From: JAZKAR01 sp040389065
GTDB lineage: Bacteria; Pseudomonadota; Gammaproteobacteria; Burkholderiales; Casimicrobiaceae
NCBI GenBank assembly: GCA_040389065.1
Contig: JAZKAR010000005.1
Coordinates: forward strand, 186,001-250,000
DNA: 64,000 nt
Direction of reading: 5' to 3'
Shown here: one piece after another, positions 9,909 to 18,720 of the stretch
How positions within the stretch are numbered: the first letter of the stretch is position 1
How the letters are laid out: every line of letters begins with the position of its first letter
Made by a program: the position numbers and the translations under genes
Notes under the pieces: model-generated
What the model was told of the DNA's origin: nothing
The model's input: the letters and a program-made list of their open reading frames with translations, nothing else
The model's database searches: none

Positions 9909-9952
9909 AGAATTGTAGTAATTTGGTTTATTCGCTAATTTGCTACAGTTCC
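9909..9952. other. Imperfect hairpin after rodA
   Basis: The arms at 9909-9924 and 9936-9952 pair over about 14 positions if G-U pairs are allowed. No T-run follows, so it is either a weak terminator or an mRNA-stabilising structure at the end of the mre operon. The rest of the 286 bp between rodA and DUF484 shows nothing I can name. Confidence 0.3.
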
Positions 9953-10189
9953 TCACAGCTCATTTATAACCTTTTATAACATCTGCACATGAATTTATAG
10001 CTGCAAAATGAACACACACGTATAAAATATATAAAACACCTACGTCGAGTGATGTTATTTCTCCCCAAGCCGTACATCTCACGGTACAATAAAAAAACGT
10101 TTAGATGATAACTAAGTGCATCTCTAAAATAAACGCATGGTTTTAGAGGGTCTAAAAACTTTATACCTTGAAATATCAGGAGCACCTAA

Positions 10190-10849
10190 ATGGAACCTCA
10201 ACATATTGCGCTCTTTTTAAAACAAAACCCTCGTTTTTTTGACAATCATCCTGACATTCTTGAATCAATTCAGCTAGCAGGAAGCAACCCTAATTCTCTA
10301 GTAGAGCGGCAAGCAGTTTTATTGCAACAGAAAAAAAATGAACTAGAAAAGCAGCTCTTACAGTTTTTACAAAATGGCGAAGCGAATGACCGAATCAGTG
10401 CACAACTTCATCGTTTAACTTTAGATTTAATTTACCCAACACATTTAGAAGACTTACTATCAGCCATTCCTATTCTTATTCAAGAACATTTTGCTGCAGC
10501 GCAAGTTATATTATATGTATGGGGAAATTCTGAACTTTCAGTTCCTGCAAGCTTTCCGCGATCCATGACATTAGATACGCCTCCTAGTAGCTGGAAAAAC
10601 CTATTTAGCCTTAAAACACCAAATAGCTTAGATCCTATTTGCACACATGAGCTACCCAGTGATATTAAAAAATGGTTTCAAGCAGAAATGTCTTCTTTTG
10701 CATTATTACCACTTGAACACTCAGCTGGAGCATGGGGCTTTTTAGGCCTTGGGAGTTATGATGTACGGCGCTTTCAACCTTCGCACGGAACGGTATATCT
10801 AAAACGGTTAGCAGAAATTGTTAGTGCTGTTTTAGCAAAACATATGTGA
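10190..10849 (+). CDS. DUF484 family protein (GAF-like)
   Basis: The product is 219 residues. The N-terminal motif ALFLKQNPRFFDNHPDIL is characteristic of DUF484, followed by a coiled coil (residues about 40-65) and a GAF-like domain in the C-terminal half. The family's role is unknown; it is often found next to dapF or xerC in proteobacteria, which is not the case here. The start is supported by CAGGAG 8 bp upstream. It stands alone between two intergenic stretches, so it is likely monocistronic. Confidence 0.85.
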   Translation: MEPQHIALFLKQNPRFFDNHPDILESIQLAGSNPNSLVERQAVLLQQKKNELEKQLLQFLQNGEANDRISAQLHRLTLDLIYPTHLEDLLSAIPILIQEHFAAAQVILYVWGNSELSVPASFPRSMTLDTPPSSWKNLFSLKTPNSLDPICTHELPSDIKKWFQAEMSSFALLPLEHSAGAWGFLGLGSYDVRRFQPSHGTVYLKRLAEIVSAVLAKHM

Positions 10850-10856
10850 AATACCA

Positions 10857-10922
10857 AAATAGTAGTAGCTACTAGCTCCATTAATTTTTATTGGATTTTA
10901 AGATTTAGCACTACTACTATTT
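10857..10922. other. Perfect 12-bp inverted repeat after DUF484
   Basis: AAATAGTAGTAG (10857-10868) and CTACTACTATTT (10911-10922) are perfect inverted copies separated by 42 bp. The spacing is long for an intrinsic terminator. It may be an operator or the relic of a small repeat element; no target duplication is visible. Confidence 0.3.
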
Positions 10923-11071
10923 AATTCCTAGCTGTTCGAGCAGCTCTATTTAAAACAGAGTTGAACAAACCCTTAAAGGCAGCAATAAAAAACTACTAGT
11001 TTCGACGAAAAACTACTAAATCTGATACACTTACTACCCTATTCTCGACGTGACATATGGGGAGTCAATTA

Positions 11072-11428
11072 GTGAGTGACTGTATCTTTTGCCGAATTGT
11101 AAAAAAAGAAATTCCGGCCAACATTATCTATGAAGATGATTTTGTTTTGGCGTTTGAAGATATTCATCCTCAAGCTCCTGTTCATCTGCTTGCTATTCCT
11201 AAGCCCCATATAGAATCACTTGCGCATAGCAAGAGCGAGCACCAGTCTCTGCTAGGACATCTTATGGTTAAGATTCCTGAAATTGCTCGCCTGAAAGATT
11301 TAAATAATGGCTTTCGAACCATATTTAATACAGGCACCATAGGGGGTCAAGAAGTTTATCATATTCATGCTCATATTCTTGGAAGCTCTACGTCACTTCC
11401 AAGAATGATGAGCTCGATTCATAGCTAA
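11072..11428 (+). CDS. HIT-family nucleotide hydrolase (HinT-like)
   Basis: The product is a small histidine-triad protein of 118 residues. The metal-site cysteines lie in DCIFCRI and the active-site triad is HIHAHILG near the C-terminus. HinT-type enzymes hydrolyse nucleoside phosphoramidates. I choose GTG 11072 because GGGGAG sits 7 bp upstream; an ATG at 11057 has no ribosome binding site and would add five residues. HIT next to tatA-tatB is the standard betaproteobacterial arrangement downstream of hisI-hisE, but no his genes are here. Confidence 0.93.
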   Translation: MSDCIFCRIVKKEIPANIIYEDDFVLAFEDIHPQAPVHLLAIPKPHIESLAHSKSEHQSLLGHLMVKIPEIARLKDLNNGFRTIFNTGTIGGQEVYHIHAHILGSSTSLPRMMSSIHS

Positions 11429-11447
11429 AAAAGGAATTATCGCCATC

Positions 11448-11657
11448 ATGGGAACATTTAGCCTGATGCACTGGATCGTTGTTTTGTTAATAGTAGCCCT
11501 TATTTTTGGAACCCGTAGGCTTAGAAGTATGGGCCAAGACTTAGGAGCAGCGGTTCGCGGCTTTAAAGAAGGAATCCGTGAAGGAGAGAATCCTAGCACT
11601 CCGGCTCCAACCACTAGCCTCTCTCAACATGACGACCCAACTACTCCCAAGCACTAA
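11448..11657 (+). CDS. tatA: Twin-arginine translocase subunit TatA
   Basis: The 69-residue product has an N-terminal membrane helix (residues about 5-20), the FGTRRL hinge motif, and the amphipathic helix containing GQDLGAAVRGFKEGI. TatA oligomers form the transport pathway for folded proteins. It starts 19 bp after the HIT gene with AAGGA upstream, and is followed 3 bp later by tatB. No tatC is present in the locus. Confidence 0.95.
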   Translation: MGTFSLMHWIVVLLIVALIFGTRRLRSMGQDLGAAVRGFKEGIREGENPSTPAPTTSLSQHDDPTTPKH

Positions 11658-11660
11658 CCT

Positions 11661-12536
11661 ATGTTTGATGTTTCGTTTGGAGAGATGCTACTTATTGCAT
11701 CGGTTGCATTAATTGTATTAGGGCCAGAAAAACTCCCTGATACTGCTCGATGGTTAGGCCGTACAATCAGCAAATGGCGCAATTTCGTCCAAAAAACCCA
11801 TCATGATATCCAAAATGAATTTCAATGGAATGATTTAAAGCAATGGGGGCATAGCATAGAAAAGGATCTGACACAGTCTTTTCATCATTTACAATCAACC
11901 CTTCACTCATCAGATCAAACCTCTGCCTCATCTCAGCCAACAGTACACGCTGAACACAAAACGAATACTTTATCCGTACAGGAATTCTTAATAATGGATC
12001 AAAAAGATAGCCCGCTTTCTAGCCCTCAACATTTATCTACCGCTCCAATGATAGGAGTGGTTATGGGTAGTGCCAGCGACTGGAAAGTCATGAAACAGGC
12101 TGCAAAAATACTTAAAGAGCTAGGTATACCTTTTGAAGCCAAAGTGGTATCTGCACATCGCATGCCTGATACCATGTTTATTTATGGCGCTACGGCGCGC
12201 GATAGAGGGTTAAAAGCTATTATTGCAGGAGCGGGGGGCGCAGCGCATCTACCAGGAATGCTAGCCGCTAAAACAACGCTTCCTGTATTGGGTGTTCCTA
12301 TCGCTGCTACATTGCTTCATGGGCAAGACTCTCTTTACTCAATTGTTCAAATGCCTAAAGGTATTCCGGTTGCCACGTTCGCAATTGGTGAAGCTGGGGC
12401 TGCCAATGCAGCCTTATTTGCTGCAAGTTTGCTGGCTAATTATTATCCAGAGTTAATTCATCGGTTAGAGGCTTTTCGTGCTCAACAAACCGCTCAGGCC
12501 AGCCAATCTATCCTTGATATCGAAAACCTAGACTGA
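11661..12536 (+). CDS. TatB-PurE in-frame fusion (TatB domain plus N5-CAIR mutase)
   Basis: One uninterrupted 291-codon frame encodes two known proteins. Residues 1-111 are TatB: membrane helix at about 4-20, hallmark LGPEKLP, amphipathic and helical tail. Residues about 130-280 are PurE: MGSASDWK, the SAHRMP active-site motif and AGAGGAAHLPGM. PurE is soluble and works with PurK, encoded next, in converting AIR to CAIR in purine synthesis. An internal ATG at 11994 (codon 112) has AGGA 10 bp upstream, so free PurE could also be made by internal initiation. Tail-to-tail fusion of a Tat subunit with a purine enzyme is unusual, and tatC is absent. Confidence 0.88.
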   Translation: MFDVSFGEMLLIASVALIVLGPEKLPDTARWLGRTISKWRNFVQKTHHDIQNEFQWNDLKQWGHSIEKDLTQSFHHLQSTLHSSDQTSASSQPTVHAEHKTNTLSVQEFLIMDQKDSPLSSPQHLSTAPMIGVVMGSASDWKVMKQAAKILKELGIPFEAKVVSAHRMPDTMFIYGATARDRGLKAIIAGAGGAAHLPGMLAAKTTLPVLGVPIAATLLHGQDSLYSIVQMPKGIPVATFAIGEAGAANAALFAASLLANYYPELIHRLEAFRAQQTAQASQSILDIENLD

Positions 12537-12545
12537 GTAATCACA

Positions 12546-13685
12546 ATGTATTCTTTTCCTATTTTACCAGGGGCAACGCTTGGAATACTTGGAGGCGGAC
12601 AACTCGGTAAAATGTTTTGCTCTGCTGCTCAATCCATGGGTTACCGTATTTGGGTTCTCGACCCTGACTCAAATTGCCCTGCCGCTACTATTGCTGATCG
12701 GTATATTTGCGCAAAGTTTGATGATATTACTGCCCTAGAGCTTCTAGCCGCTCATTGTGCCGCAGTAACAACTGAATTTGAAAACATTCCCGCTGATAGC
12801 TTGTTATATCTTTCAACCACCCTTCCTGTATCACCCTCTGCAGAATCTGTATCCATCACTCAATATCGTTGGGGTGAAAAATCGTTTCTTCGCCAACACA
12901 ATTTTCCTACGACTTCTTTTTGGAAAATACAAACGATTGAAGAATTATCAAACATTCCAAGTGATGCATTTCCTGGAATTTTGAAAGTTAGCCGTTTTGG
13001 GTATGATGGTAAAGGTCAGATTCCTGTTTCAAACGCAAGTGAGCTAGAACAAGCCTGGAATAACTTAGAACACGTTGAATGTATTTTAGAAAAAAAACTA
13101 AAGCTTGATCTTGAAATTTCAGTCATGGTTGCAAGATCGCATACACATACAGCCATTACCTGGCCTGCAGCAGAAAACCACCACAAAAATGGGATTTTAG
13201 AAACCAGTATTGTACCAGCGCGCATTCCTGAGTCGCTTGCCAATGAGGCACGCGATCTAGCGCTTAAAATTGCTAATACACTTAACTATAGTGGAATATT
13301 AGGCGTAGAATTTTTCATTTCTGAACATCAAATTTATATCAATGAATTAGCTCCACGCCCTCATAATAGTGGGCATTACACGATTGAAGCCAGTGTAACC
13401 TCACAGTTTGAACAGCAAGTGCGTGTATTATGCGGGCTGCCTTTAGGTAATACAGATTTATTATGCCCAGTTGTCATGCTTAATATTCTTGGAGATGCTT
13501 GGGTTTCCTCAACACCTAATTGGGAGGCTATACTAACAAAGCCTGGCACAAAGCTTCATTTATACGGTAAAAATGAACCGCGCCCTAAAAGAAAAATGGG
13601 ACATATTACATGTCTTAACCCAAAACTTGAAAATGCTATTGAGTATATTGCAGATTGTTGCCGATACTTATCCCAGGAGAAATAA
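12546..13685 (+). CDS. purK: N5-carboxyaminoimidazole ribonucleotide synthase
   Basis: The 379-residue product has an N-terminal Rossmann-like domain (GILGGGQLGKM), a central ATP-grasp domain (KVSRFGYDGKGQ; EKKLKLDLEISVMVAR) and the C-terminal NELAPRPHNSGHYTIEA signature. It converts AIR, ATP and bicarbonate to N5-CAIR, the PurE substrate. It begins 9 bp after the purE stop, so purE and purK are one expression unit. Confidence 0.97.
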   Translation: MYSFPILPGATLGILGGGQLGKMFCSAAQSMGYRIWVLDPDSNCPAATIADRYICAKFDDITALELLAAHCAAVTTEFENIPADSLLYLSTTLPVSPSAESVSITQYRWGEKSFLRQHNFPTTSFWKIQTIEELSNIPSDAFPGILKVSRFGYDGKGQIPVSNASELEQAWNNLEHVECILEKKLKLDLEISVMVARSHTHTAITWPAAENHHKNGILETSIVPARIPESLANEARDLALKIANTLNYSGILGVEFFISEHQIYINELAPRPHNSGHYTIEASVTSQFEQQVRVLCGLPLGNTDLLCPVVMLNILGDAWVSSTPNWEAILTKPGTKLHLYGKNEPRPKRKMGHITCLNPKLENAIEYIADCCRYLSQEK

Positions 13686-13714
13686 CTCTCTATATTCTTT
13701 TGGAAGAAAGCATC

Positions 13715-14344
13715 ATGGCCTTTAAAGATGATAATGCTAACCCTCCAGAGTGGGTCAAACGCTTAGAACAACGTATGCAAGAACGTATGAAAGCTCCTCA
13801 GGACCCTTTCAAAACAAATAGCTTGTCTACTCGATTCCTCTATTGGATGATGTTAATTCTTACATCTTGCACTAGCTTGCTTATTATCATGCATGTTTTT
13901 GCTACCCACAGTGTGTATTTGCTAAGTTTTTTATTCCTTGGGATGGCAATTTGGGGCGGGTTAAATTATTTGCAAAAAAAGAAAAATCGGGTGATATGGC
14001 AAGCGTTTCCTAGATCATTTGCTGAATATGTTATGTCTCGAAATAAGTTCTTCAGAGCAAGTTGGCATATGATATTTACTATTTTTATTACAGGCTTTTT
14101 CGTGATTGGCTCCCGCTTTTCTGGCTTAGAAGCTATTTTGGTGCCGAGTCAATCGGCTCAAGTCAAAAAAGAATTTACTAAAGAAGATAAAGTGCTTATC
14201 AAGCAACTTGAAAGATTAACAGGCGTTAAAGTACCTATAGCTACCTCGAATACACCGGCTTCATCATCCACTTCTGTTGCTCCTAAAGCAGATAGCGCTA
14301 AAGCTGTGCCTCCGGCTCCATCAAAAAGCGATTCGTCTCAATAA
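13715..14344 (+). CDS. Unrecognised membrane protein with Ala/Ser/Pro-rich tail
   Basis: I do not recognise the family. The 209-residue product has a charged N-terminus (WVKRLEQRMQERMK), hydrophobic segments at about residues 44-66, 68-84 and 108-128, and a low-complexity C-terminal tail rich in Ala, Ser and Pro. ATG 13715 is chosen because GGAAGAAAG lies just upstream; the longer frame from 13655 would overlap purK. It starts 29 bp after purK and may be co-transcribed. A hairpin follows at 14396-14420. Confidence 0.65.
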   Translation: MAFKDDNANPPEWVKRLEQRMQERMKAPQDPFKTNSLSTRFLYWMMLILTSCTSLLIIMHVFATHSVYLLSFLFLGMAIWGGLNYLQKKKNRVIWQAFPRSFAEYVMSRNKFFRASWHMIFTIFITGFFVIGSRFSGLEAILVPSQSAQVKKEFTKEDKVLIKQLERLTGVKVPIATSNTPASSSTSVAPKADSAKAVPPAPSKSDSSQ

Positions 14345-14395
14345 ACTTAGAAGAAATCATTCATTATGTTTTATGCTACGAATAATACAAAATAC

Positions 14396-14420
14396 GGTGC
14401 TGCCAATATACAGCAGCACC
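14396..14420 (+). terminator. Hairpin, possible terminator of the purEK-membrane protein unit
   Basis: GGTGCTGC (14396-14403) pairs perfectly with GCAGCACC (14413-14420) over a 9-nt loop, 52 bp after the stop of the membrane protein. Only a short T-poor tract follows, so termination efficiency is uncertain. Confidence 0.45.
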
Positions 14421-14679
14421 TTCAAGGTATGCTCTCACTCATATACCATTCATGTACCTGAAGGCTGATCCTAACCCGATAATAGTGTTATAAAGCACAG
14501 CCAAAAAAATAATTTGATAGTTACTTCTGCTCTATTCGCTAATTTTTTTAATAAAATTTTTTATCTTTTATGATTTTCATTTCATCTATTAGCACTTATC
14601 TATTATTAAGCCAGCCAAGATTAAACAGATGGTAATCATATGCTCATTCAACCCGTAGAAATAAGAAAATAATCATATT

Positions 14680-14796
14680 TAGAAGTTACACAGTTAGCTT
14701 TCTCGGCGTGGAACTCCCCGCGTTAAATCAACTTGCCGTACTATGTGTATTGTCTGCGTTGCTATTCCTTGATAGTGCTCAACTGCGTAACTTCAA
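14680..14796 (-). repeat. MITE-like element, copy 1
   Basis: The element has terminal inverted repeats of the TAGAAGTTACGCAG family and is flanked by a perfect 5-bp direct repeat ATATT (14675-14679 and 14797-14801). The core runs in reverse orientation relative to most copies. The right-hand terminus ends CTTCAA instead of CTTCTA. It is the only copy in the first 26 kb. Confidence 0.8.
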
Positions 14797-14928
14797 ATAT
14801 TATTTCCCTTAATATTATGATTAATAAAAACTCTTATCTTTTCGTGCTTAATCAGCATAAGATAAGGAGAAGAATAAGTTTTTAATTTTAATATTTAGAA
14901 TATATCTTCAAAACCTATGCGCATCGCC

Positions 14929-14937
14929 TGCTATAAT
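14929..14937 (+). promoter_or_regulatory. Extended -10 promoter candidate for rimO
   Basis: TGCTATAAT is a perfect TATAAT hexamer with a TGn extension, 68 bp upstream of rimO. A weak -35 TTCAAA lies 19 bp upstream. It resembles the mreC promoter candidate TGCTACAAT. Confidence 0.5.
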
Positions 14938-15005
14938 CCTGAATTACATTTGTTTCATCTGGAAATATTCCAGTATTAACCTTTCAGGAAGACGTTATTT
15001 TTATT

Positions 15006-16352
15006 ATGAGCACTGCACCTAAAGTTGGTTTTGTTTCTCTTGGCTGCCCCAAGGCTTTGGTTGATTCTGAGCGGATTCTGACACAACTCCGCGCTGAAGG
15101 ATACGATATTAGCCCCTCTTATCAAGGTGCAGATCTTGTGATTGTAAACACCTGTGGCTTTATTGATTCTGCCGTTGAAGAATCACTCGATGCCATCGGC
15201 GAAGCCCTTGATCAAAATGGCAAGGTTATTGTAACAGGGTGCTTAGGCGGAAAAGATGGGGGAGCTGCTATTCATGAGCGTTATTCAAATCTTTTAGCAG
15301 TCACAGGGCCTCATGCTACTGAAGAAGTGATGCAACATGTTCACTCTCACCTACCTCAACCTCCCCATGATCCTTTTATTGATCTTGTGCCTTCTTATGG
15401 CATTAAACTTACGCCTAAACATTACGCTTATTTAAAAATTTCTGAAGGTTGCAATCATCGCTGTAGCTTTTGTATTATTCCCTCGATGAGAGGCGATTTA
15501 GTAAGCCGCCCCATTGGGGAAGTAATGAAAGAAGCTGAGAACCTTGCAAATGCCGGAGTTAAAGAATTACTCGTTATATCTCAAGACACTAGCGCTTATG
15601 GGGTTGATTTTAAGTACAAAACAGATTTTTGGAACGGTAGACCTCTTAAAACTCGTTTTTTTGACCTAGCAAATGCGCTAAGCGAGTTAGATATTTGGAT
15701 TCGCCTCCACTATGTGTATCCTTATCCTCATGTTGATAATGTGCTCCCCTTAATGGCAGAAGGTAAAATTCTTCCTTATTTAGACATTCCTTTTCAACAT
15801 TCTGATCCCCGTATTTTAAAGCTTATGAAACGGCCAGCCGGCGGTGAGAAAGTACTTGAGCGGCTTGCAAAATGGCGTTCGATTTGCCCTGAGCTTGTTA
15901 TACGCAGCACCTTTATTGTAGGTTTTCCTGGGGAAACCGAAACAGAATTTCAAAACTTACTTAACTTCTTAGAAGAAGCTCAGCTTGACCGAGTAGGCGC
16001 CTTTGCATATTCTCCTGTTGAAGGAGCCTTAGCTAATGAATTGCCAGATGCAGTGCCTGAATCACTAAAACAAGAGCGCTTAGCACGCTTTATGGAACAT
16101 CAAGCAAAAATTAGTAAAGAAAAATTACGTCAACGGCAAGGCGATATCGTTAGAGTGGTAGTTGATTCTTTTGATGCAGAGCAAAATCTTCTGATAACAC
16201 GCAGTTATGCTGAAGCACCTGAAATTGATGGCGTTATTTTGGTTCAGCACCCAGGCCATAAGATTGAAATTGGCTCTTATTTAGATGTTGAAATTACTGA
16301 TGCACATGACCATGATCTTATCGCTACGGTTAGCGAGGAGCACTTAGCATGA
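15006..16352 (+). CDS. rimO: Ribosomal protein uS12 methylthiotransferase RimO
   Basis: The 448-residue product has the N-terminal MTTase domain with three cluster cysteines (C14, C50, C79), the radical-SAM motif C149-x3-C153-x2-C156 (GCNHRCSFC), and a C-terminal TRAM domain. The RimO-specific N-terminus FVSLGCPKALVDSE separates it from MiaB. It methylthiolates the conserved Asp of ribosomal protein S12. Its stop codon overlaps the start of the next gene (ATGA), so the two are coupled. Confidence 0.97.
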   Translation: MSTAPKVGFVSLGCPKALVDSERILTQLRAEGYDISPSYQGADLVIVNTCGFIDSAVEESLDAIGEALDQNGKVIVTGCLGGKDGGAAIHERYSNLLAVTGPHATEEVMQHVHSHLPQPPHDPFIDLVPSYGIKLTPKHYAYLKISEGCNHRCSFCIIPSMRGDLVSRPIGEVMKEAENLANAGVKELLVISQDTSAYGVDFKYKTDFWNGRPLKTRFFDLANALSELDIWIRLHYVYPYPHVDNVLPLMAEGKILPYLDIPFQHSDPRILKLMKRPAGGEKVLERLAKWRSICPELVIRSTFIVGFPGETETEFQNLLNFLEEAQLDRVGAFAYSPVEGALANELPDAVPESLKQERLARFMEHQAKISKEKLRQRQGDIVRVVVDSFDAEQNLLITRSYAEAPEIDGVILVQHPGHKIEIGSYLDVEITDAHDHDLIATVSEEHLA

Positions 16353-17431
16353 TACGTAGGCTAGTTAGCTATATTTTTCTTTTAAGCCTCTTCACTATGG
16401 TATTTCCTGCGCATGCAGATAACCTGCCAAAACTCTATCTTTATAATTGGAATAACTACATCTCCCAAGATGTGGTTTCCCAATTTGAGAAAGAATGTAA
16501 ATGCCATGTTGTTCAGGATTATTATTCTGATAATGAAGAAATGTTAGCTAAGATAGCCAGCGGAGCAGCAGGTTATGATTTAATTGTTCCCACAGGAAAT
16601 GCCGTCGAATCGCTAATTAAGCAAAAAGAACTGCTTCCTTTTGACTATTCTCAACTTCCTAATTTTCACAATATAAAACCTGAATTTCGAGGAATGTGGT
16701 TTGATGCCAAAAATCAATTTTCGATTCCATATGCCTATACAATTACTTTATTAGGTTATAACGTAGAAAAAATGAAGGCTCTTGGTATTCCTACCAATAC
16801 CTGGGCCGCAATTTTTGAACCTAAATATCTCGAAAAAATTAAAGGCAAAGTTACTGTTCTTGATAGCCAACGCGAGCTTATGTCTGCTGCAATGAGGTAC
16901 CTTGGCTACTCGATTAATGATACTGACCCTGAAAAATGGAAGCGTGCACGCAATGTGATTTTGAAAGCAAAACCCTATTGGGCAGCTTTTAATGCAGGCT
17001 CTTATGCCAAAGAACTTTCGGTAGGCAATATTTGGTTAGCACATGGATATTCAGGCGATATGTTTACTGCACAAATGGAAGTCGCAGCAAAAAAACCAGA
17101 GGCTTTTCATATTGAATATAGCACGCCCAAAGAAGGAGCTGTTTTAGCAGTTGATAACATGGTGATACATCGCACTAGTAAGAATCCTGAATTGGCACAT
17201 CGCTTTGTTAACTTTATGCTTGAAGGTAAAAATTCTGCTGAATTAACGAATCTGATTGGTGTAGGCAACCCTAATACTAATGCAATGCGCTATATTAAAC
17301 CGAATCTAGCCAATAACCGGACAATTTTTCCAGCCGCTACAGAATTGGCTAATCTCGAAATGCTGAAAGATTTAGATAGGCATCATAGACGTTTATTAAA
17401 TCGATACTGGATTCAGATTAAAGTGAACTAA
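16349..17431 (+). CDS. Periplasmic polyamine-binding protein (PotD/PotF-like)
   Basis: The 360-residue product has a signal peptide (cleavage likely after AHA near residue 24) and the family start LYLYNWNNYIS followed by VVQDYYSDNEEMLAKI and GYDLIVPTG, typical of spermidine/putrescine-binding proteins. The product captures polyamines in the periplasm for an ABC importer. No ATPase or permease genes are next to it, so it is an orphan binding protein, coupled by ATGA overlap to rimO. The exact polyamine preference cannot be read from the sequence. Confidence 0.9.
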   Translation: MIRRLVSYIFLLSLFTMVFPAHADNLPKLYLYNWNNYISQDVVSQFEKECKCHVVQDYYSDNEEMLAKIASGAAGYDLIVPTGNAVESLIKQKELLPFDYSQLPNFHNIKPEFRGMWFDAKNQFSIPYAYTITLLGYNVEKMKALGIPTNTWAAIFEPKYLEKIKGKVTVLDSQRELMSAAMRYLGYSINDTDPEKWKRARNVILKAKPYWAAFNAGSYAKELSVGNIWLAHGYSGDMFTAQMEVAAKKPEAFHIEYSTPKEGAVLAVDNMVIHRTSKNPELAHRFVNFMLEGKNSAELTNLIGVGNPNTNAMRYIKPNLANNRTIFPAATELANLEMLKDLDRHHRRLLNRYWIQIKVN

Positions 17432-17500
17432 TACTATGACAAATCACTAGTGAATACTTAAGCCTCATGAGTGTAAAATGAAACGGCATGTTATCTATTC

Positions 17501-17565
17501 GCGAGAGGTTTATGGCAACGTTCCTAATAGGTTTTTCGCCAACTGCCATGAAAACCTCTCTCGCC
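17501..17565. other. Imperfect hairpin upstream of vanZ-like gene
   Basis: GCGAGAGGTTTATGGCA (17501-17517) faces TGCCATGAAAACCTCTCTCGC (17545-17565) with small bulges. It sits in the 200-bp gap between the polyamine-binding gene and the VanZ gene and may be a terminator-like or regulatory structure. Confidence 0.4.
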
Positions 17566-17631
17566 ATCGTAAATCCTATACCTCGCAGTTTATTTTTTAA
17601 ATATTCATTTATGTAGAGAGGGAAAATTACT

Positions 17632-18720
17632 GTGCAATCACAAGTTGCCCTCAAATTTTTAGCCCGCTCGCTTACTGCGGGATATTTATTGCTCGTTCTA
17701 TATGTAAGTCTAATACCTTTTGAAGGATGGGATTTTAAAGCGCTCGATAATCAACCGCTTTTTGTTTTTCGCCCGCTCGGTAACTATTGGCTAGCTTCAG
17801 ATATAGTATTTAATATACTGGCTTATATCCCTGTTTCAATTTTACTATTTTTTTCATTACCTAATATTTCAGTTTGGCTACGTGCGCTCATCACATTTCT
17901 AATTACTTGCTTTTTCTCTTTTGGCATCGAATATACACAAGAGTTTCTTCCCAGCAGAGTAGCTAATTGGTTAGATTGGCTCACTAATAGCATAGGCGCT
18001 ATCATAGGCTTAGGGTGCGTATATAAGGCAAGGCAACACCCGTGGTTTTTAGCTTATCTTTCTCGTATTTATGGAAAGATTTTTCACTTAACGCCTAGTC
18101 ATATTGCCGGGCAAGCCCTCATCGCTATTTGGATTTTAATGCATATTAATCCGGCAATTCCTCCCTTTGGACTTATTTATCAACGAGAAACACCAAGTAA
18201 TGATGTTATTAGGGTATGGATCGAGAGTATTCAAATCGCTTTTGAATACGTAGGTATTGGCTTATTTTTTTCATTACTGATCAGGCAAGAACGCTCAATT
18301 CGGCGTTATATACTATCGTTTTCAATCGCGGCATTGGCATTAAAATATATCGGCGCCAAGGCATTGTTTCACCCTGATTTTAAAGTTGTTCATGCACATC
18401 AATGGCTAGGATTAGGTATTGGAAGTGCATGGTTATTTATTTTATTGTGGTTACCTCCCTTCAGACGCAAAATCGCTGCAGGAGTTGCGTTAGCCTCTGC
18501 CATCGGAGTGAGTTTTCTAGGCAAAGACCTACTGCGTACCGATATTCCCTTTGGTTTATTTAATTGGTCATATGGTCAACTCATTCACTTTAACCAACTA
18601 ACATTTGCAACAATATGGACAGTAACTACCTGGATGATTATTCAACTAGCAATGTTAAACGATACCCCTCCTTTAATTCGACTTGAAAAAAGTTCATCTA
18701 CCTCTGAAAGTAAGTTATGA
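17632..18720 (+). CDS. VanZ-like family membrane protein
   Basis: This polytopic protein (362 residues) has about nine hydrophobic segments. The N-terminal half has the VanZ pattern with DIVFNILAYIPVSILLFF and FGIEYTQEFLPSRVANWLDW. The function of this subfamily is unknown; VanZ itself gives low-level teicoplanin resistance. Translation starts at GTG 17632 with GAGAGG upstream. It overlaps the ferredoxin start by ATGA, an arrangement I associate with betaproteobacteria. Confidence 0.88.
   Translation: MQSQVALKFLARSLTAGYLLLVLYVSLIPFEGWDFKALDNQPLFVFRPLGNYWLASDIVFNILAYIPVSILLFFSLPNISVWLRALITFLITCFFSFGIEYTQEFLPSRVANWLDWLTNSIGAIIGLGCVYKARQHPWFLAYLSRIYGKIFHLTPSHIAGQALIAIWILMHINPAIPPFGLIYQRETPSNDVIRVWIESIQIAFEYVGIGLFFSLLIRQERSIRRYILSFSIAALALKYIGAKALFHPDFKVVHAHQWLGLGIGSAWLFILLWLPPFRRKIAAGVALASAIGVSFLGKDLLRTDIPFGLFNWSYGQLIHFNQLTFATIWTVTTWMIIQLAMLNDTPPLIRLEKSSSTSESKL

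Larger units (their letters stand above)
14345..15005. other. 661-bp non-coding region before rimO
   Basis: No credible gene is present. The region contains a hairpin (14396-14420), one copy of the dispersed inverted-repeat element (14680-14796), an 8-bp inverted repeat CTTATCTT/AAGATAAG (14833-14840 and 14859-14866), and a promoter candidate for rimO near 14932. The remaining sequence is AT-rich and shows nothing I can name. Confidence 0.7.

Noticed and set aside
11661..12536. Treating tatB-purE as a simple annotation error
   Set aside because: The two domains share one frame with no stop between them, so the fusion stands on the sequence given; internal initiation at 11994 is noted as an alternative.
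14345..15005. tRNA or other structured RNA gene
   Set aside because: No cloverleaf or TpsiC-box pattern was found; the visible structure is the MITE and small hairpins.
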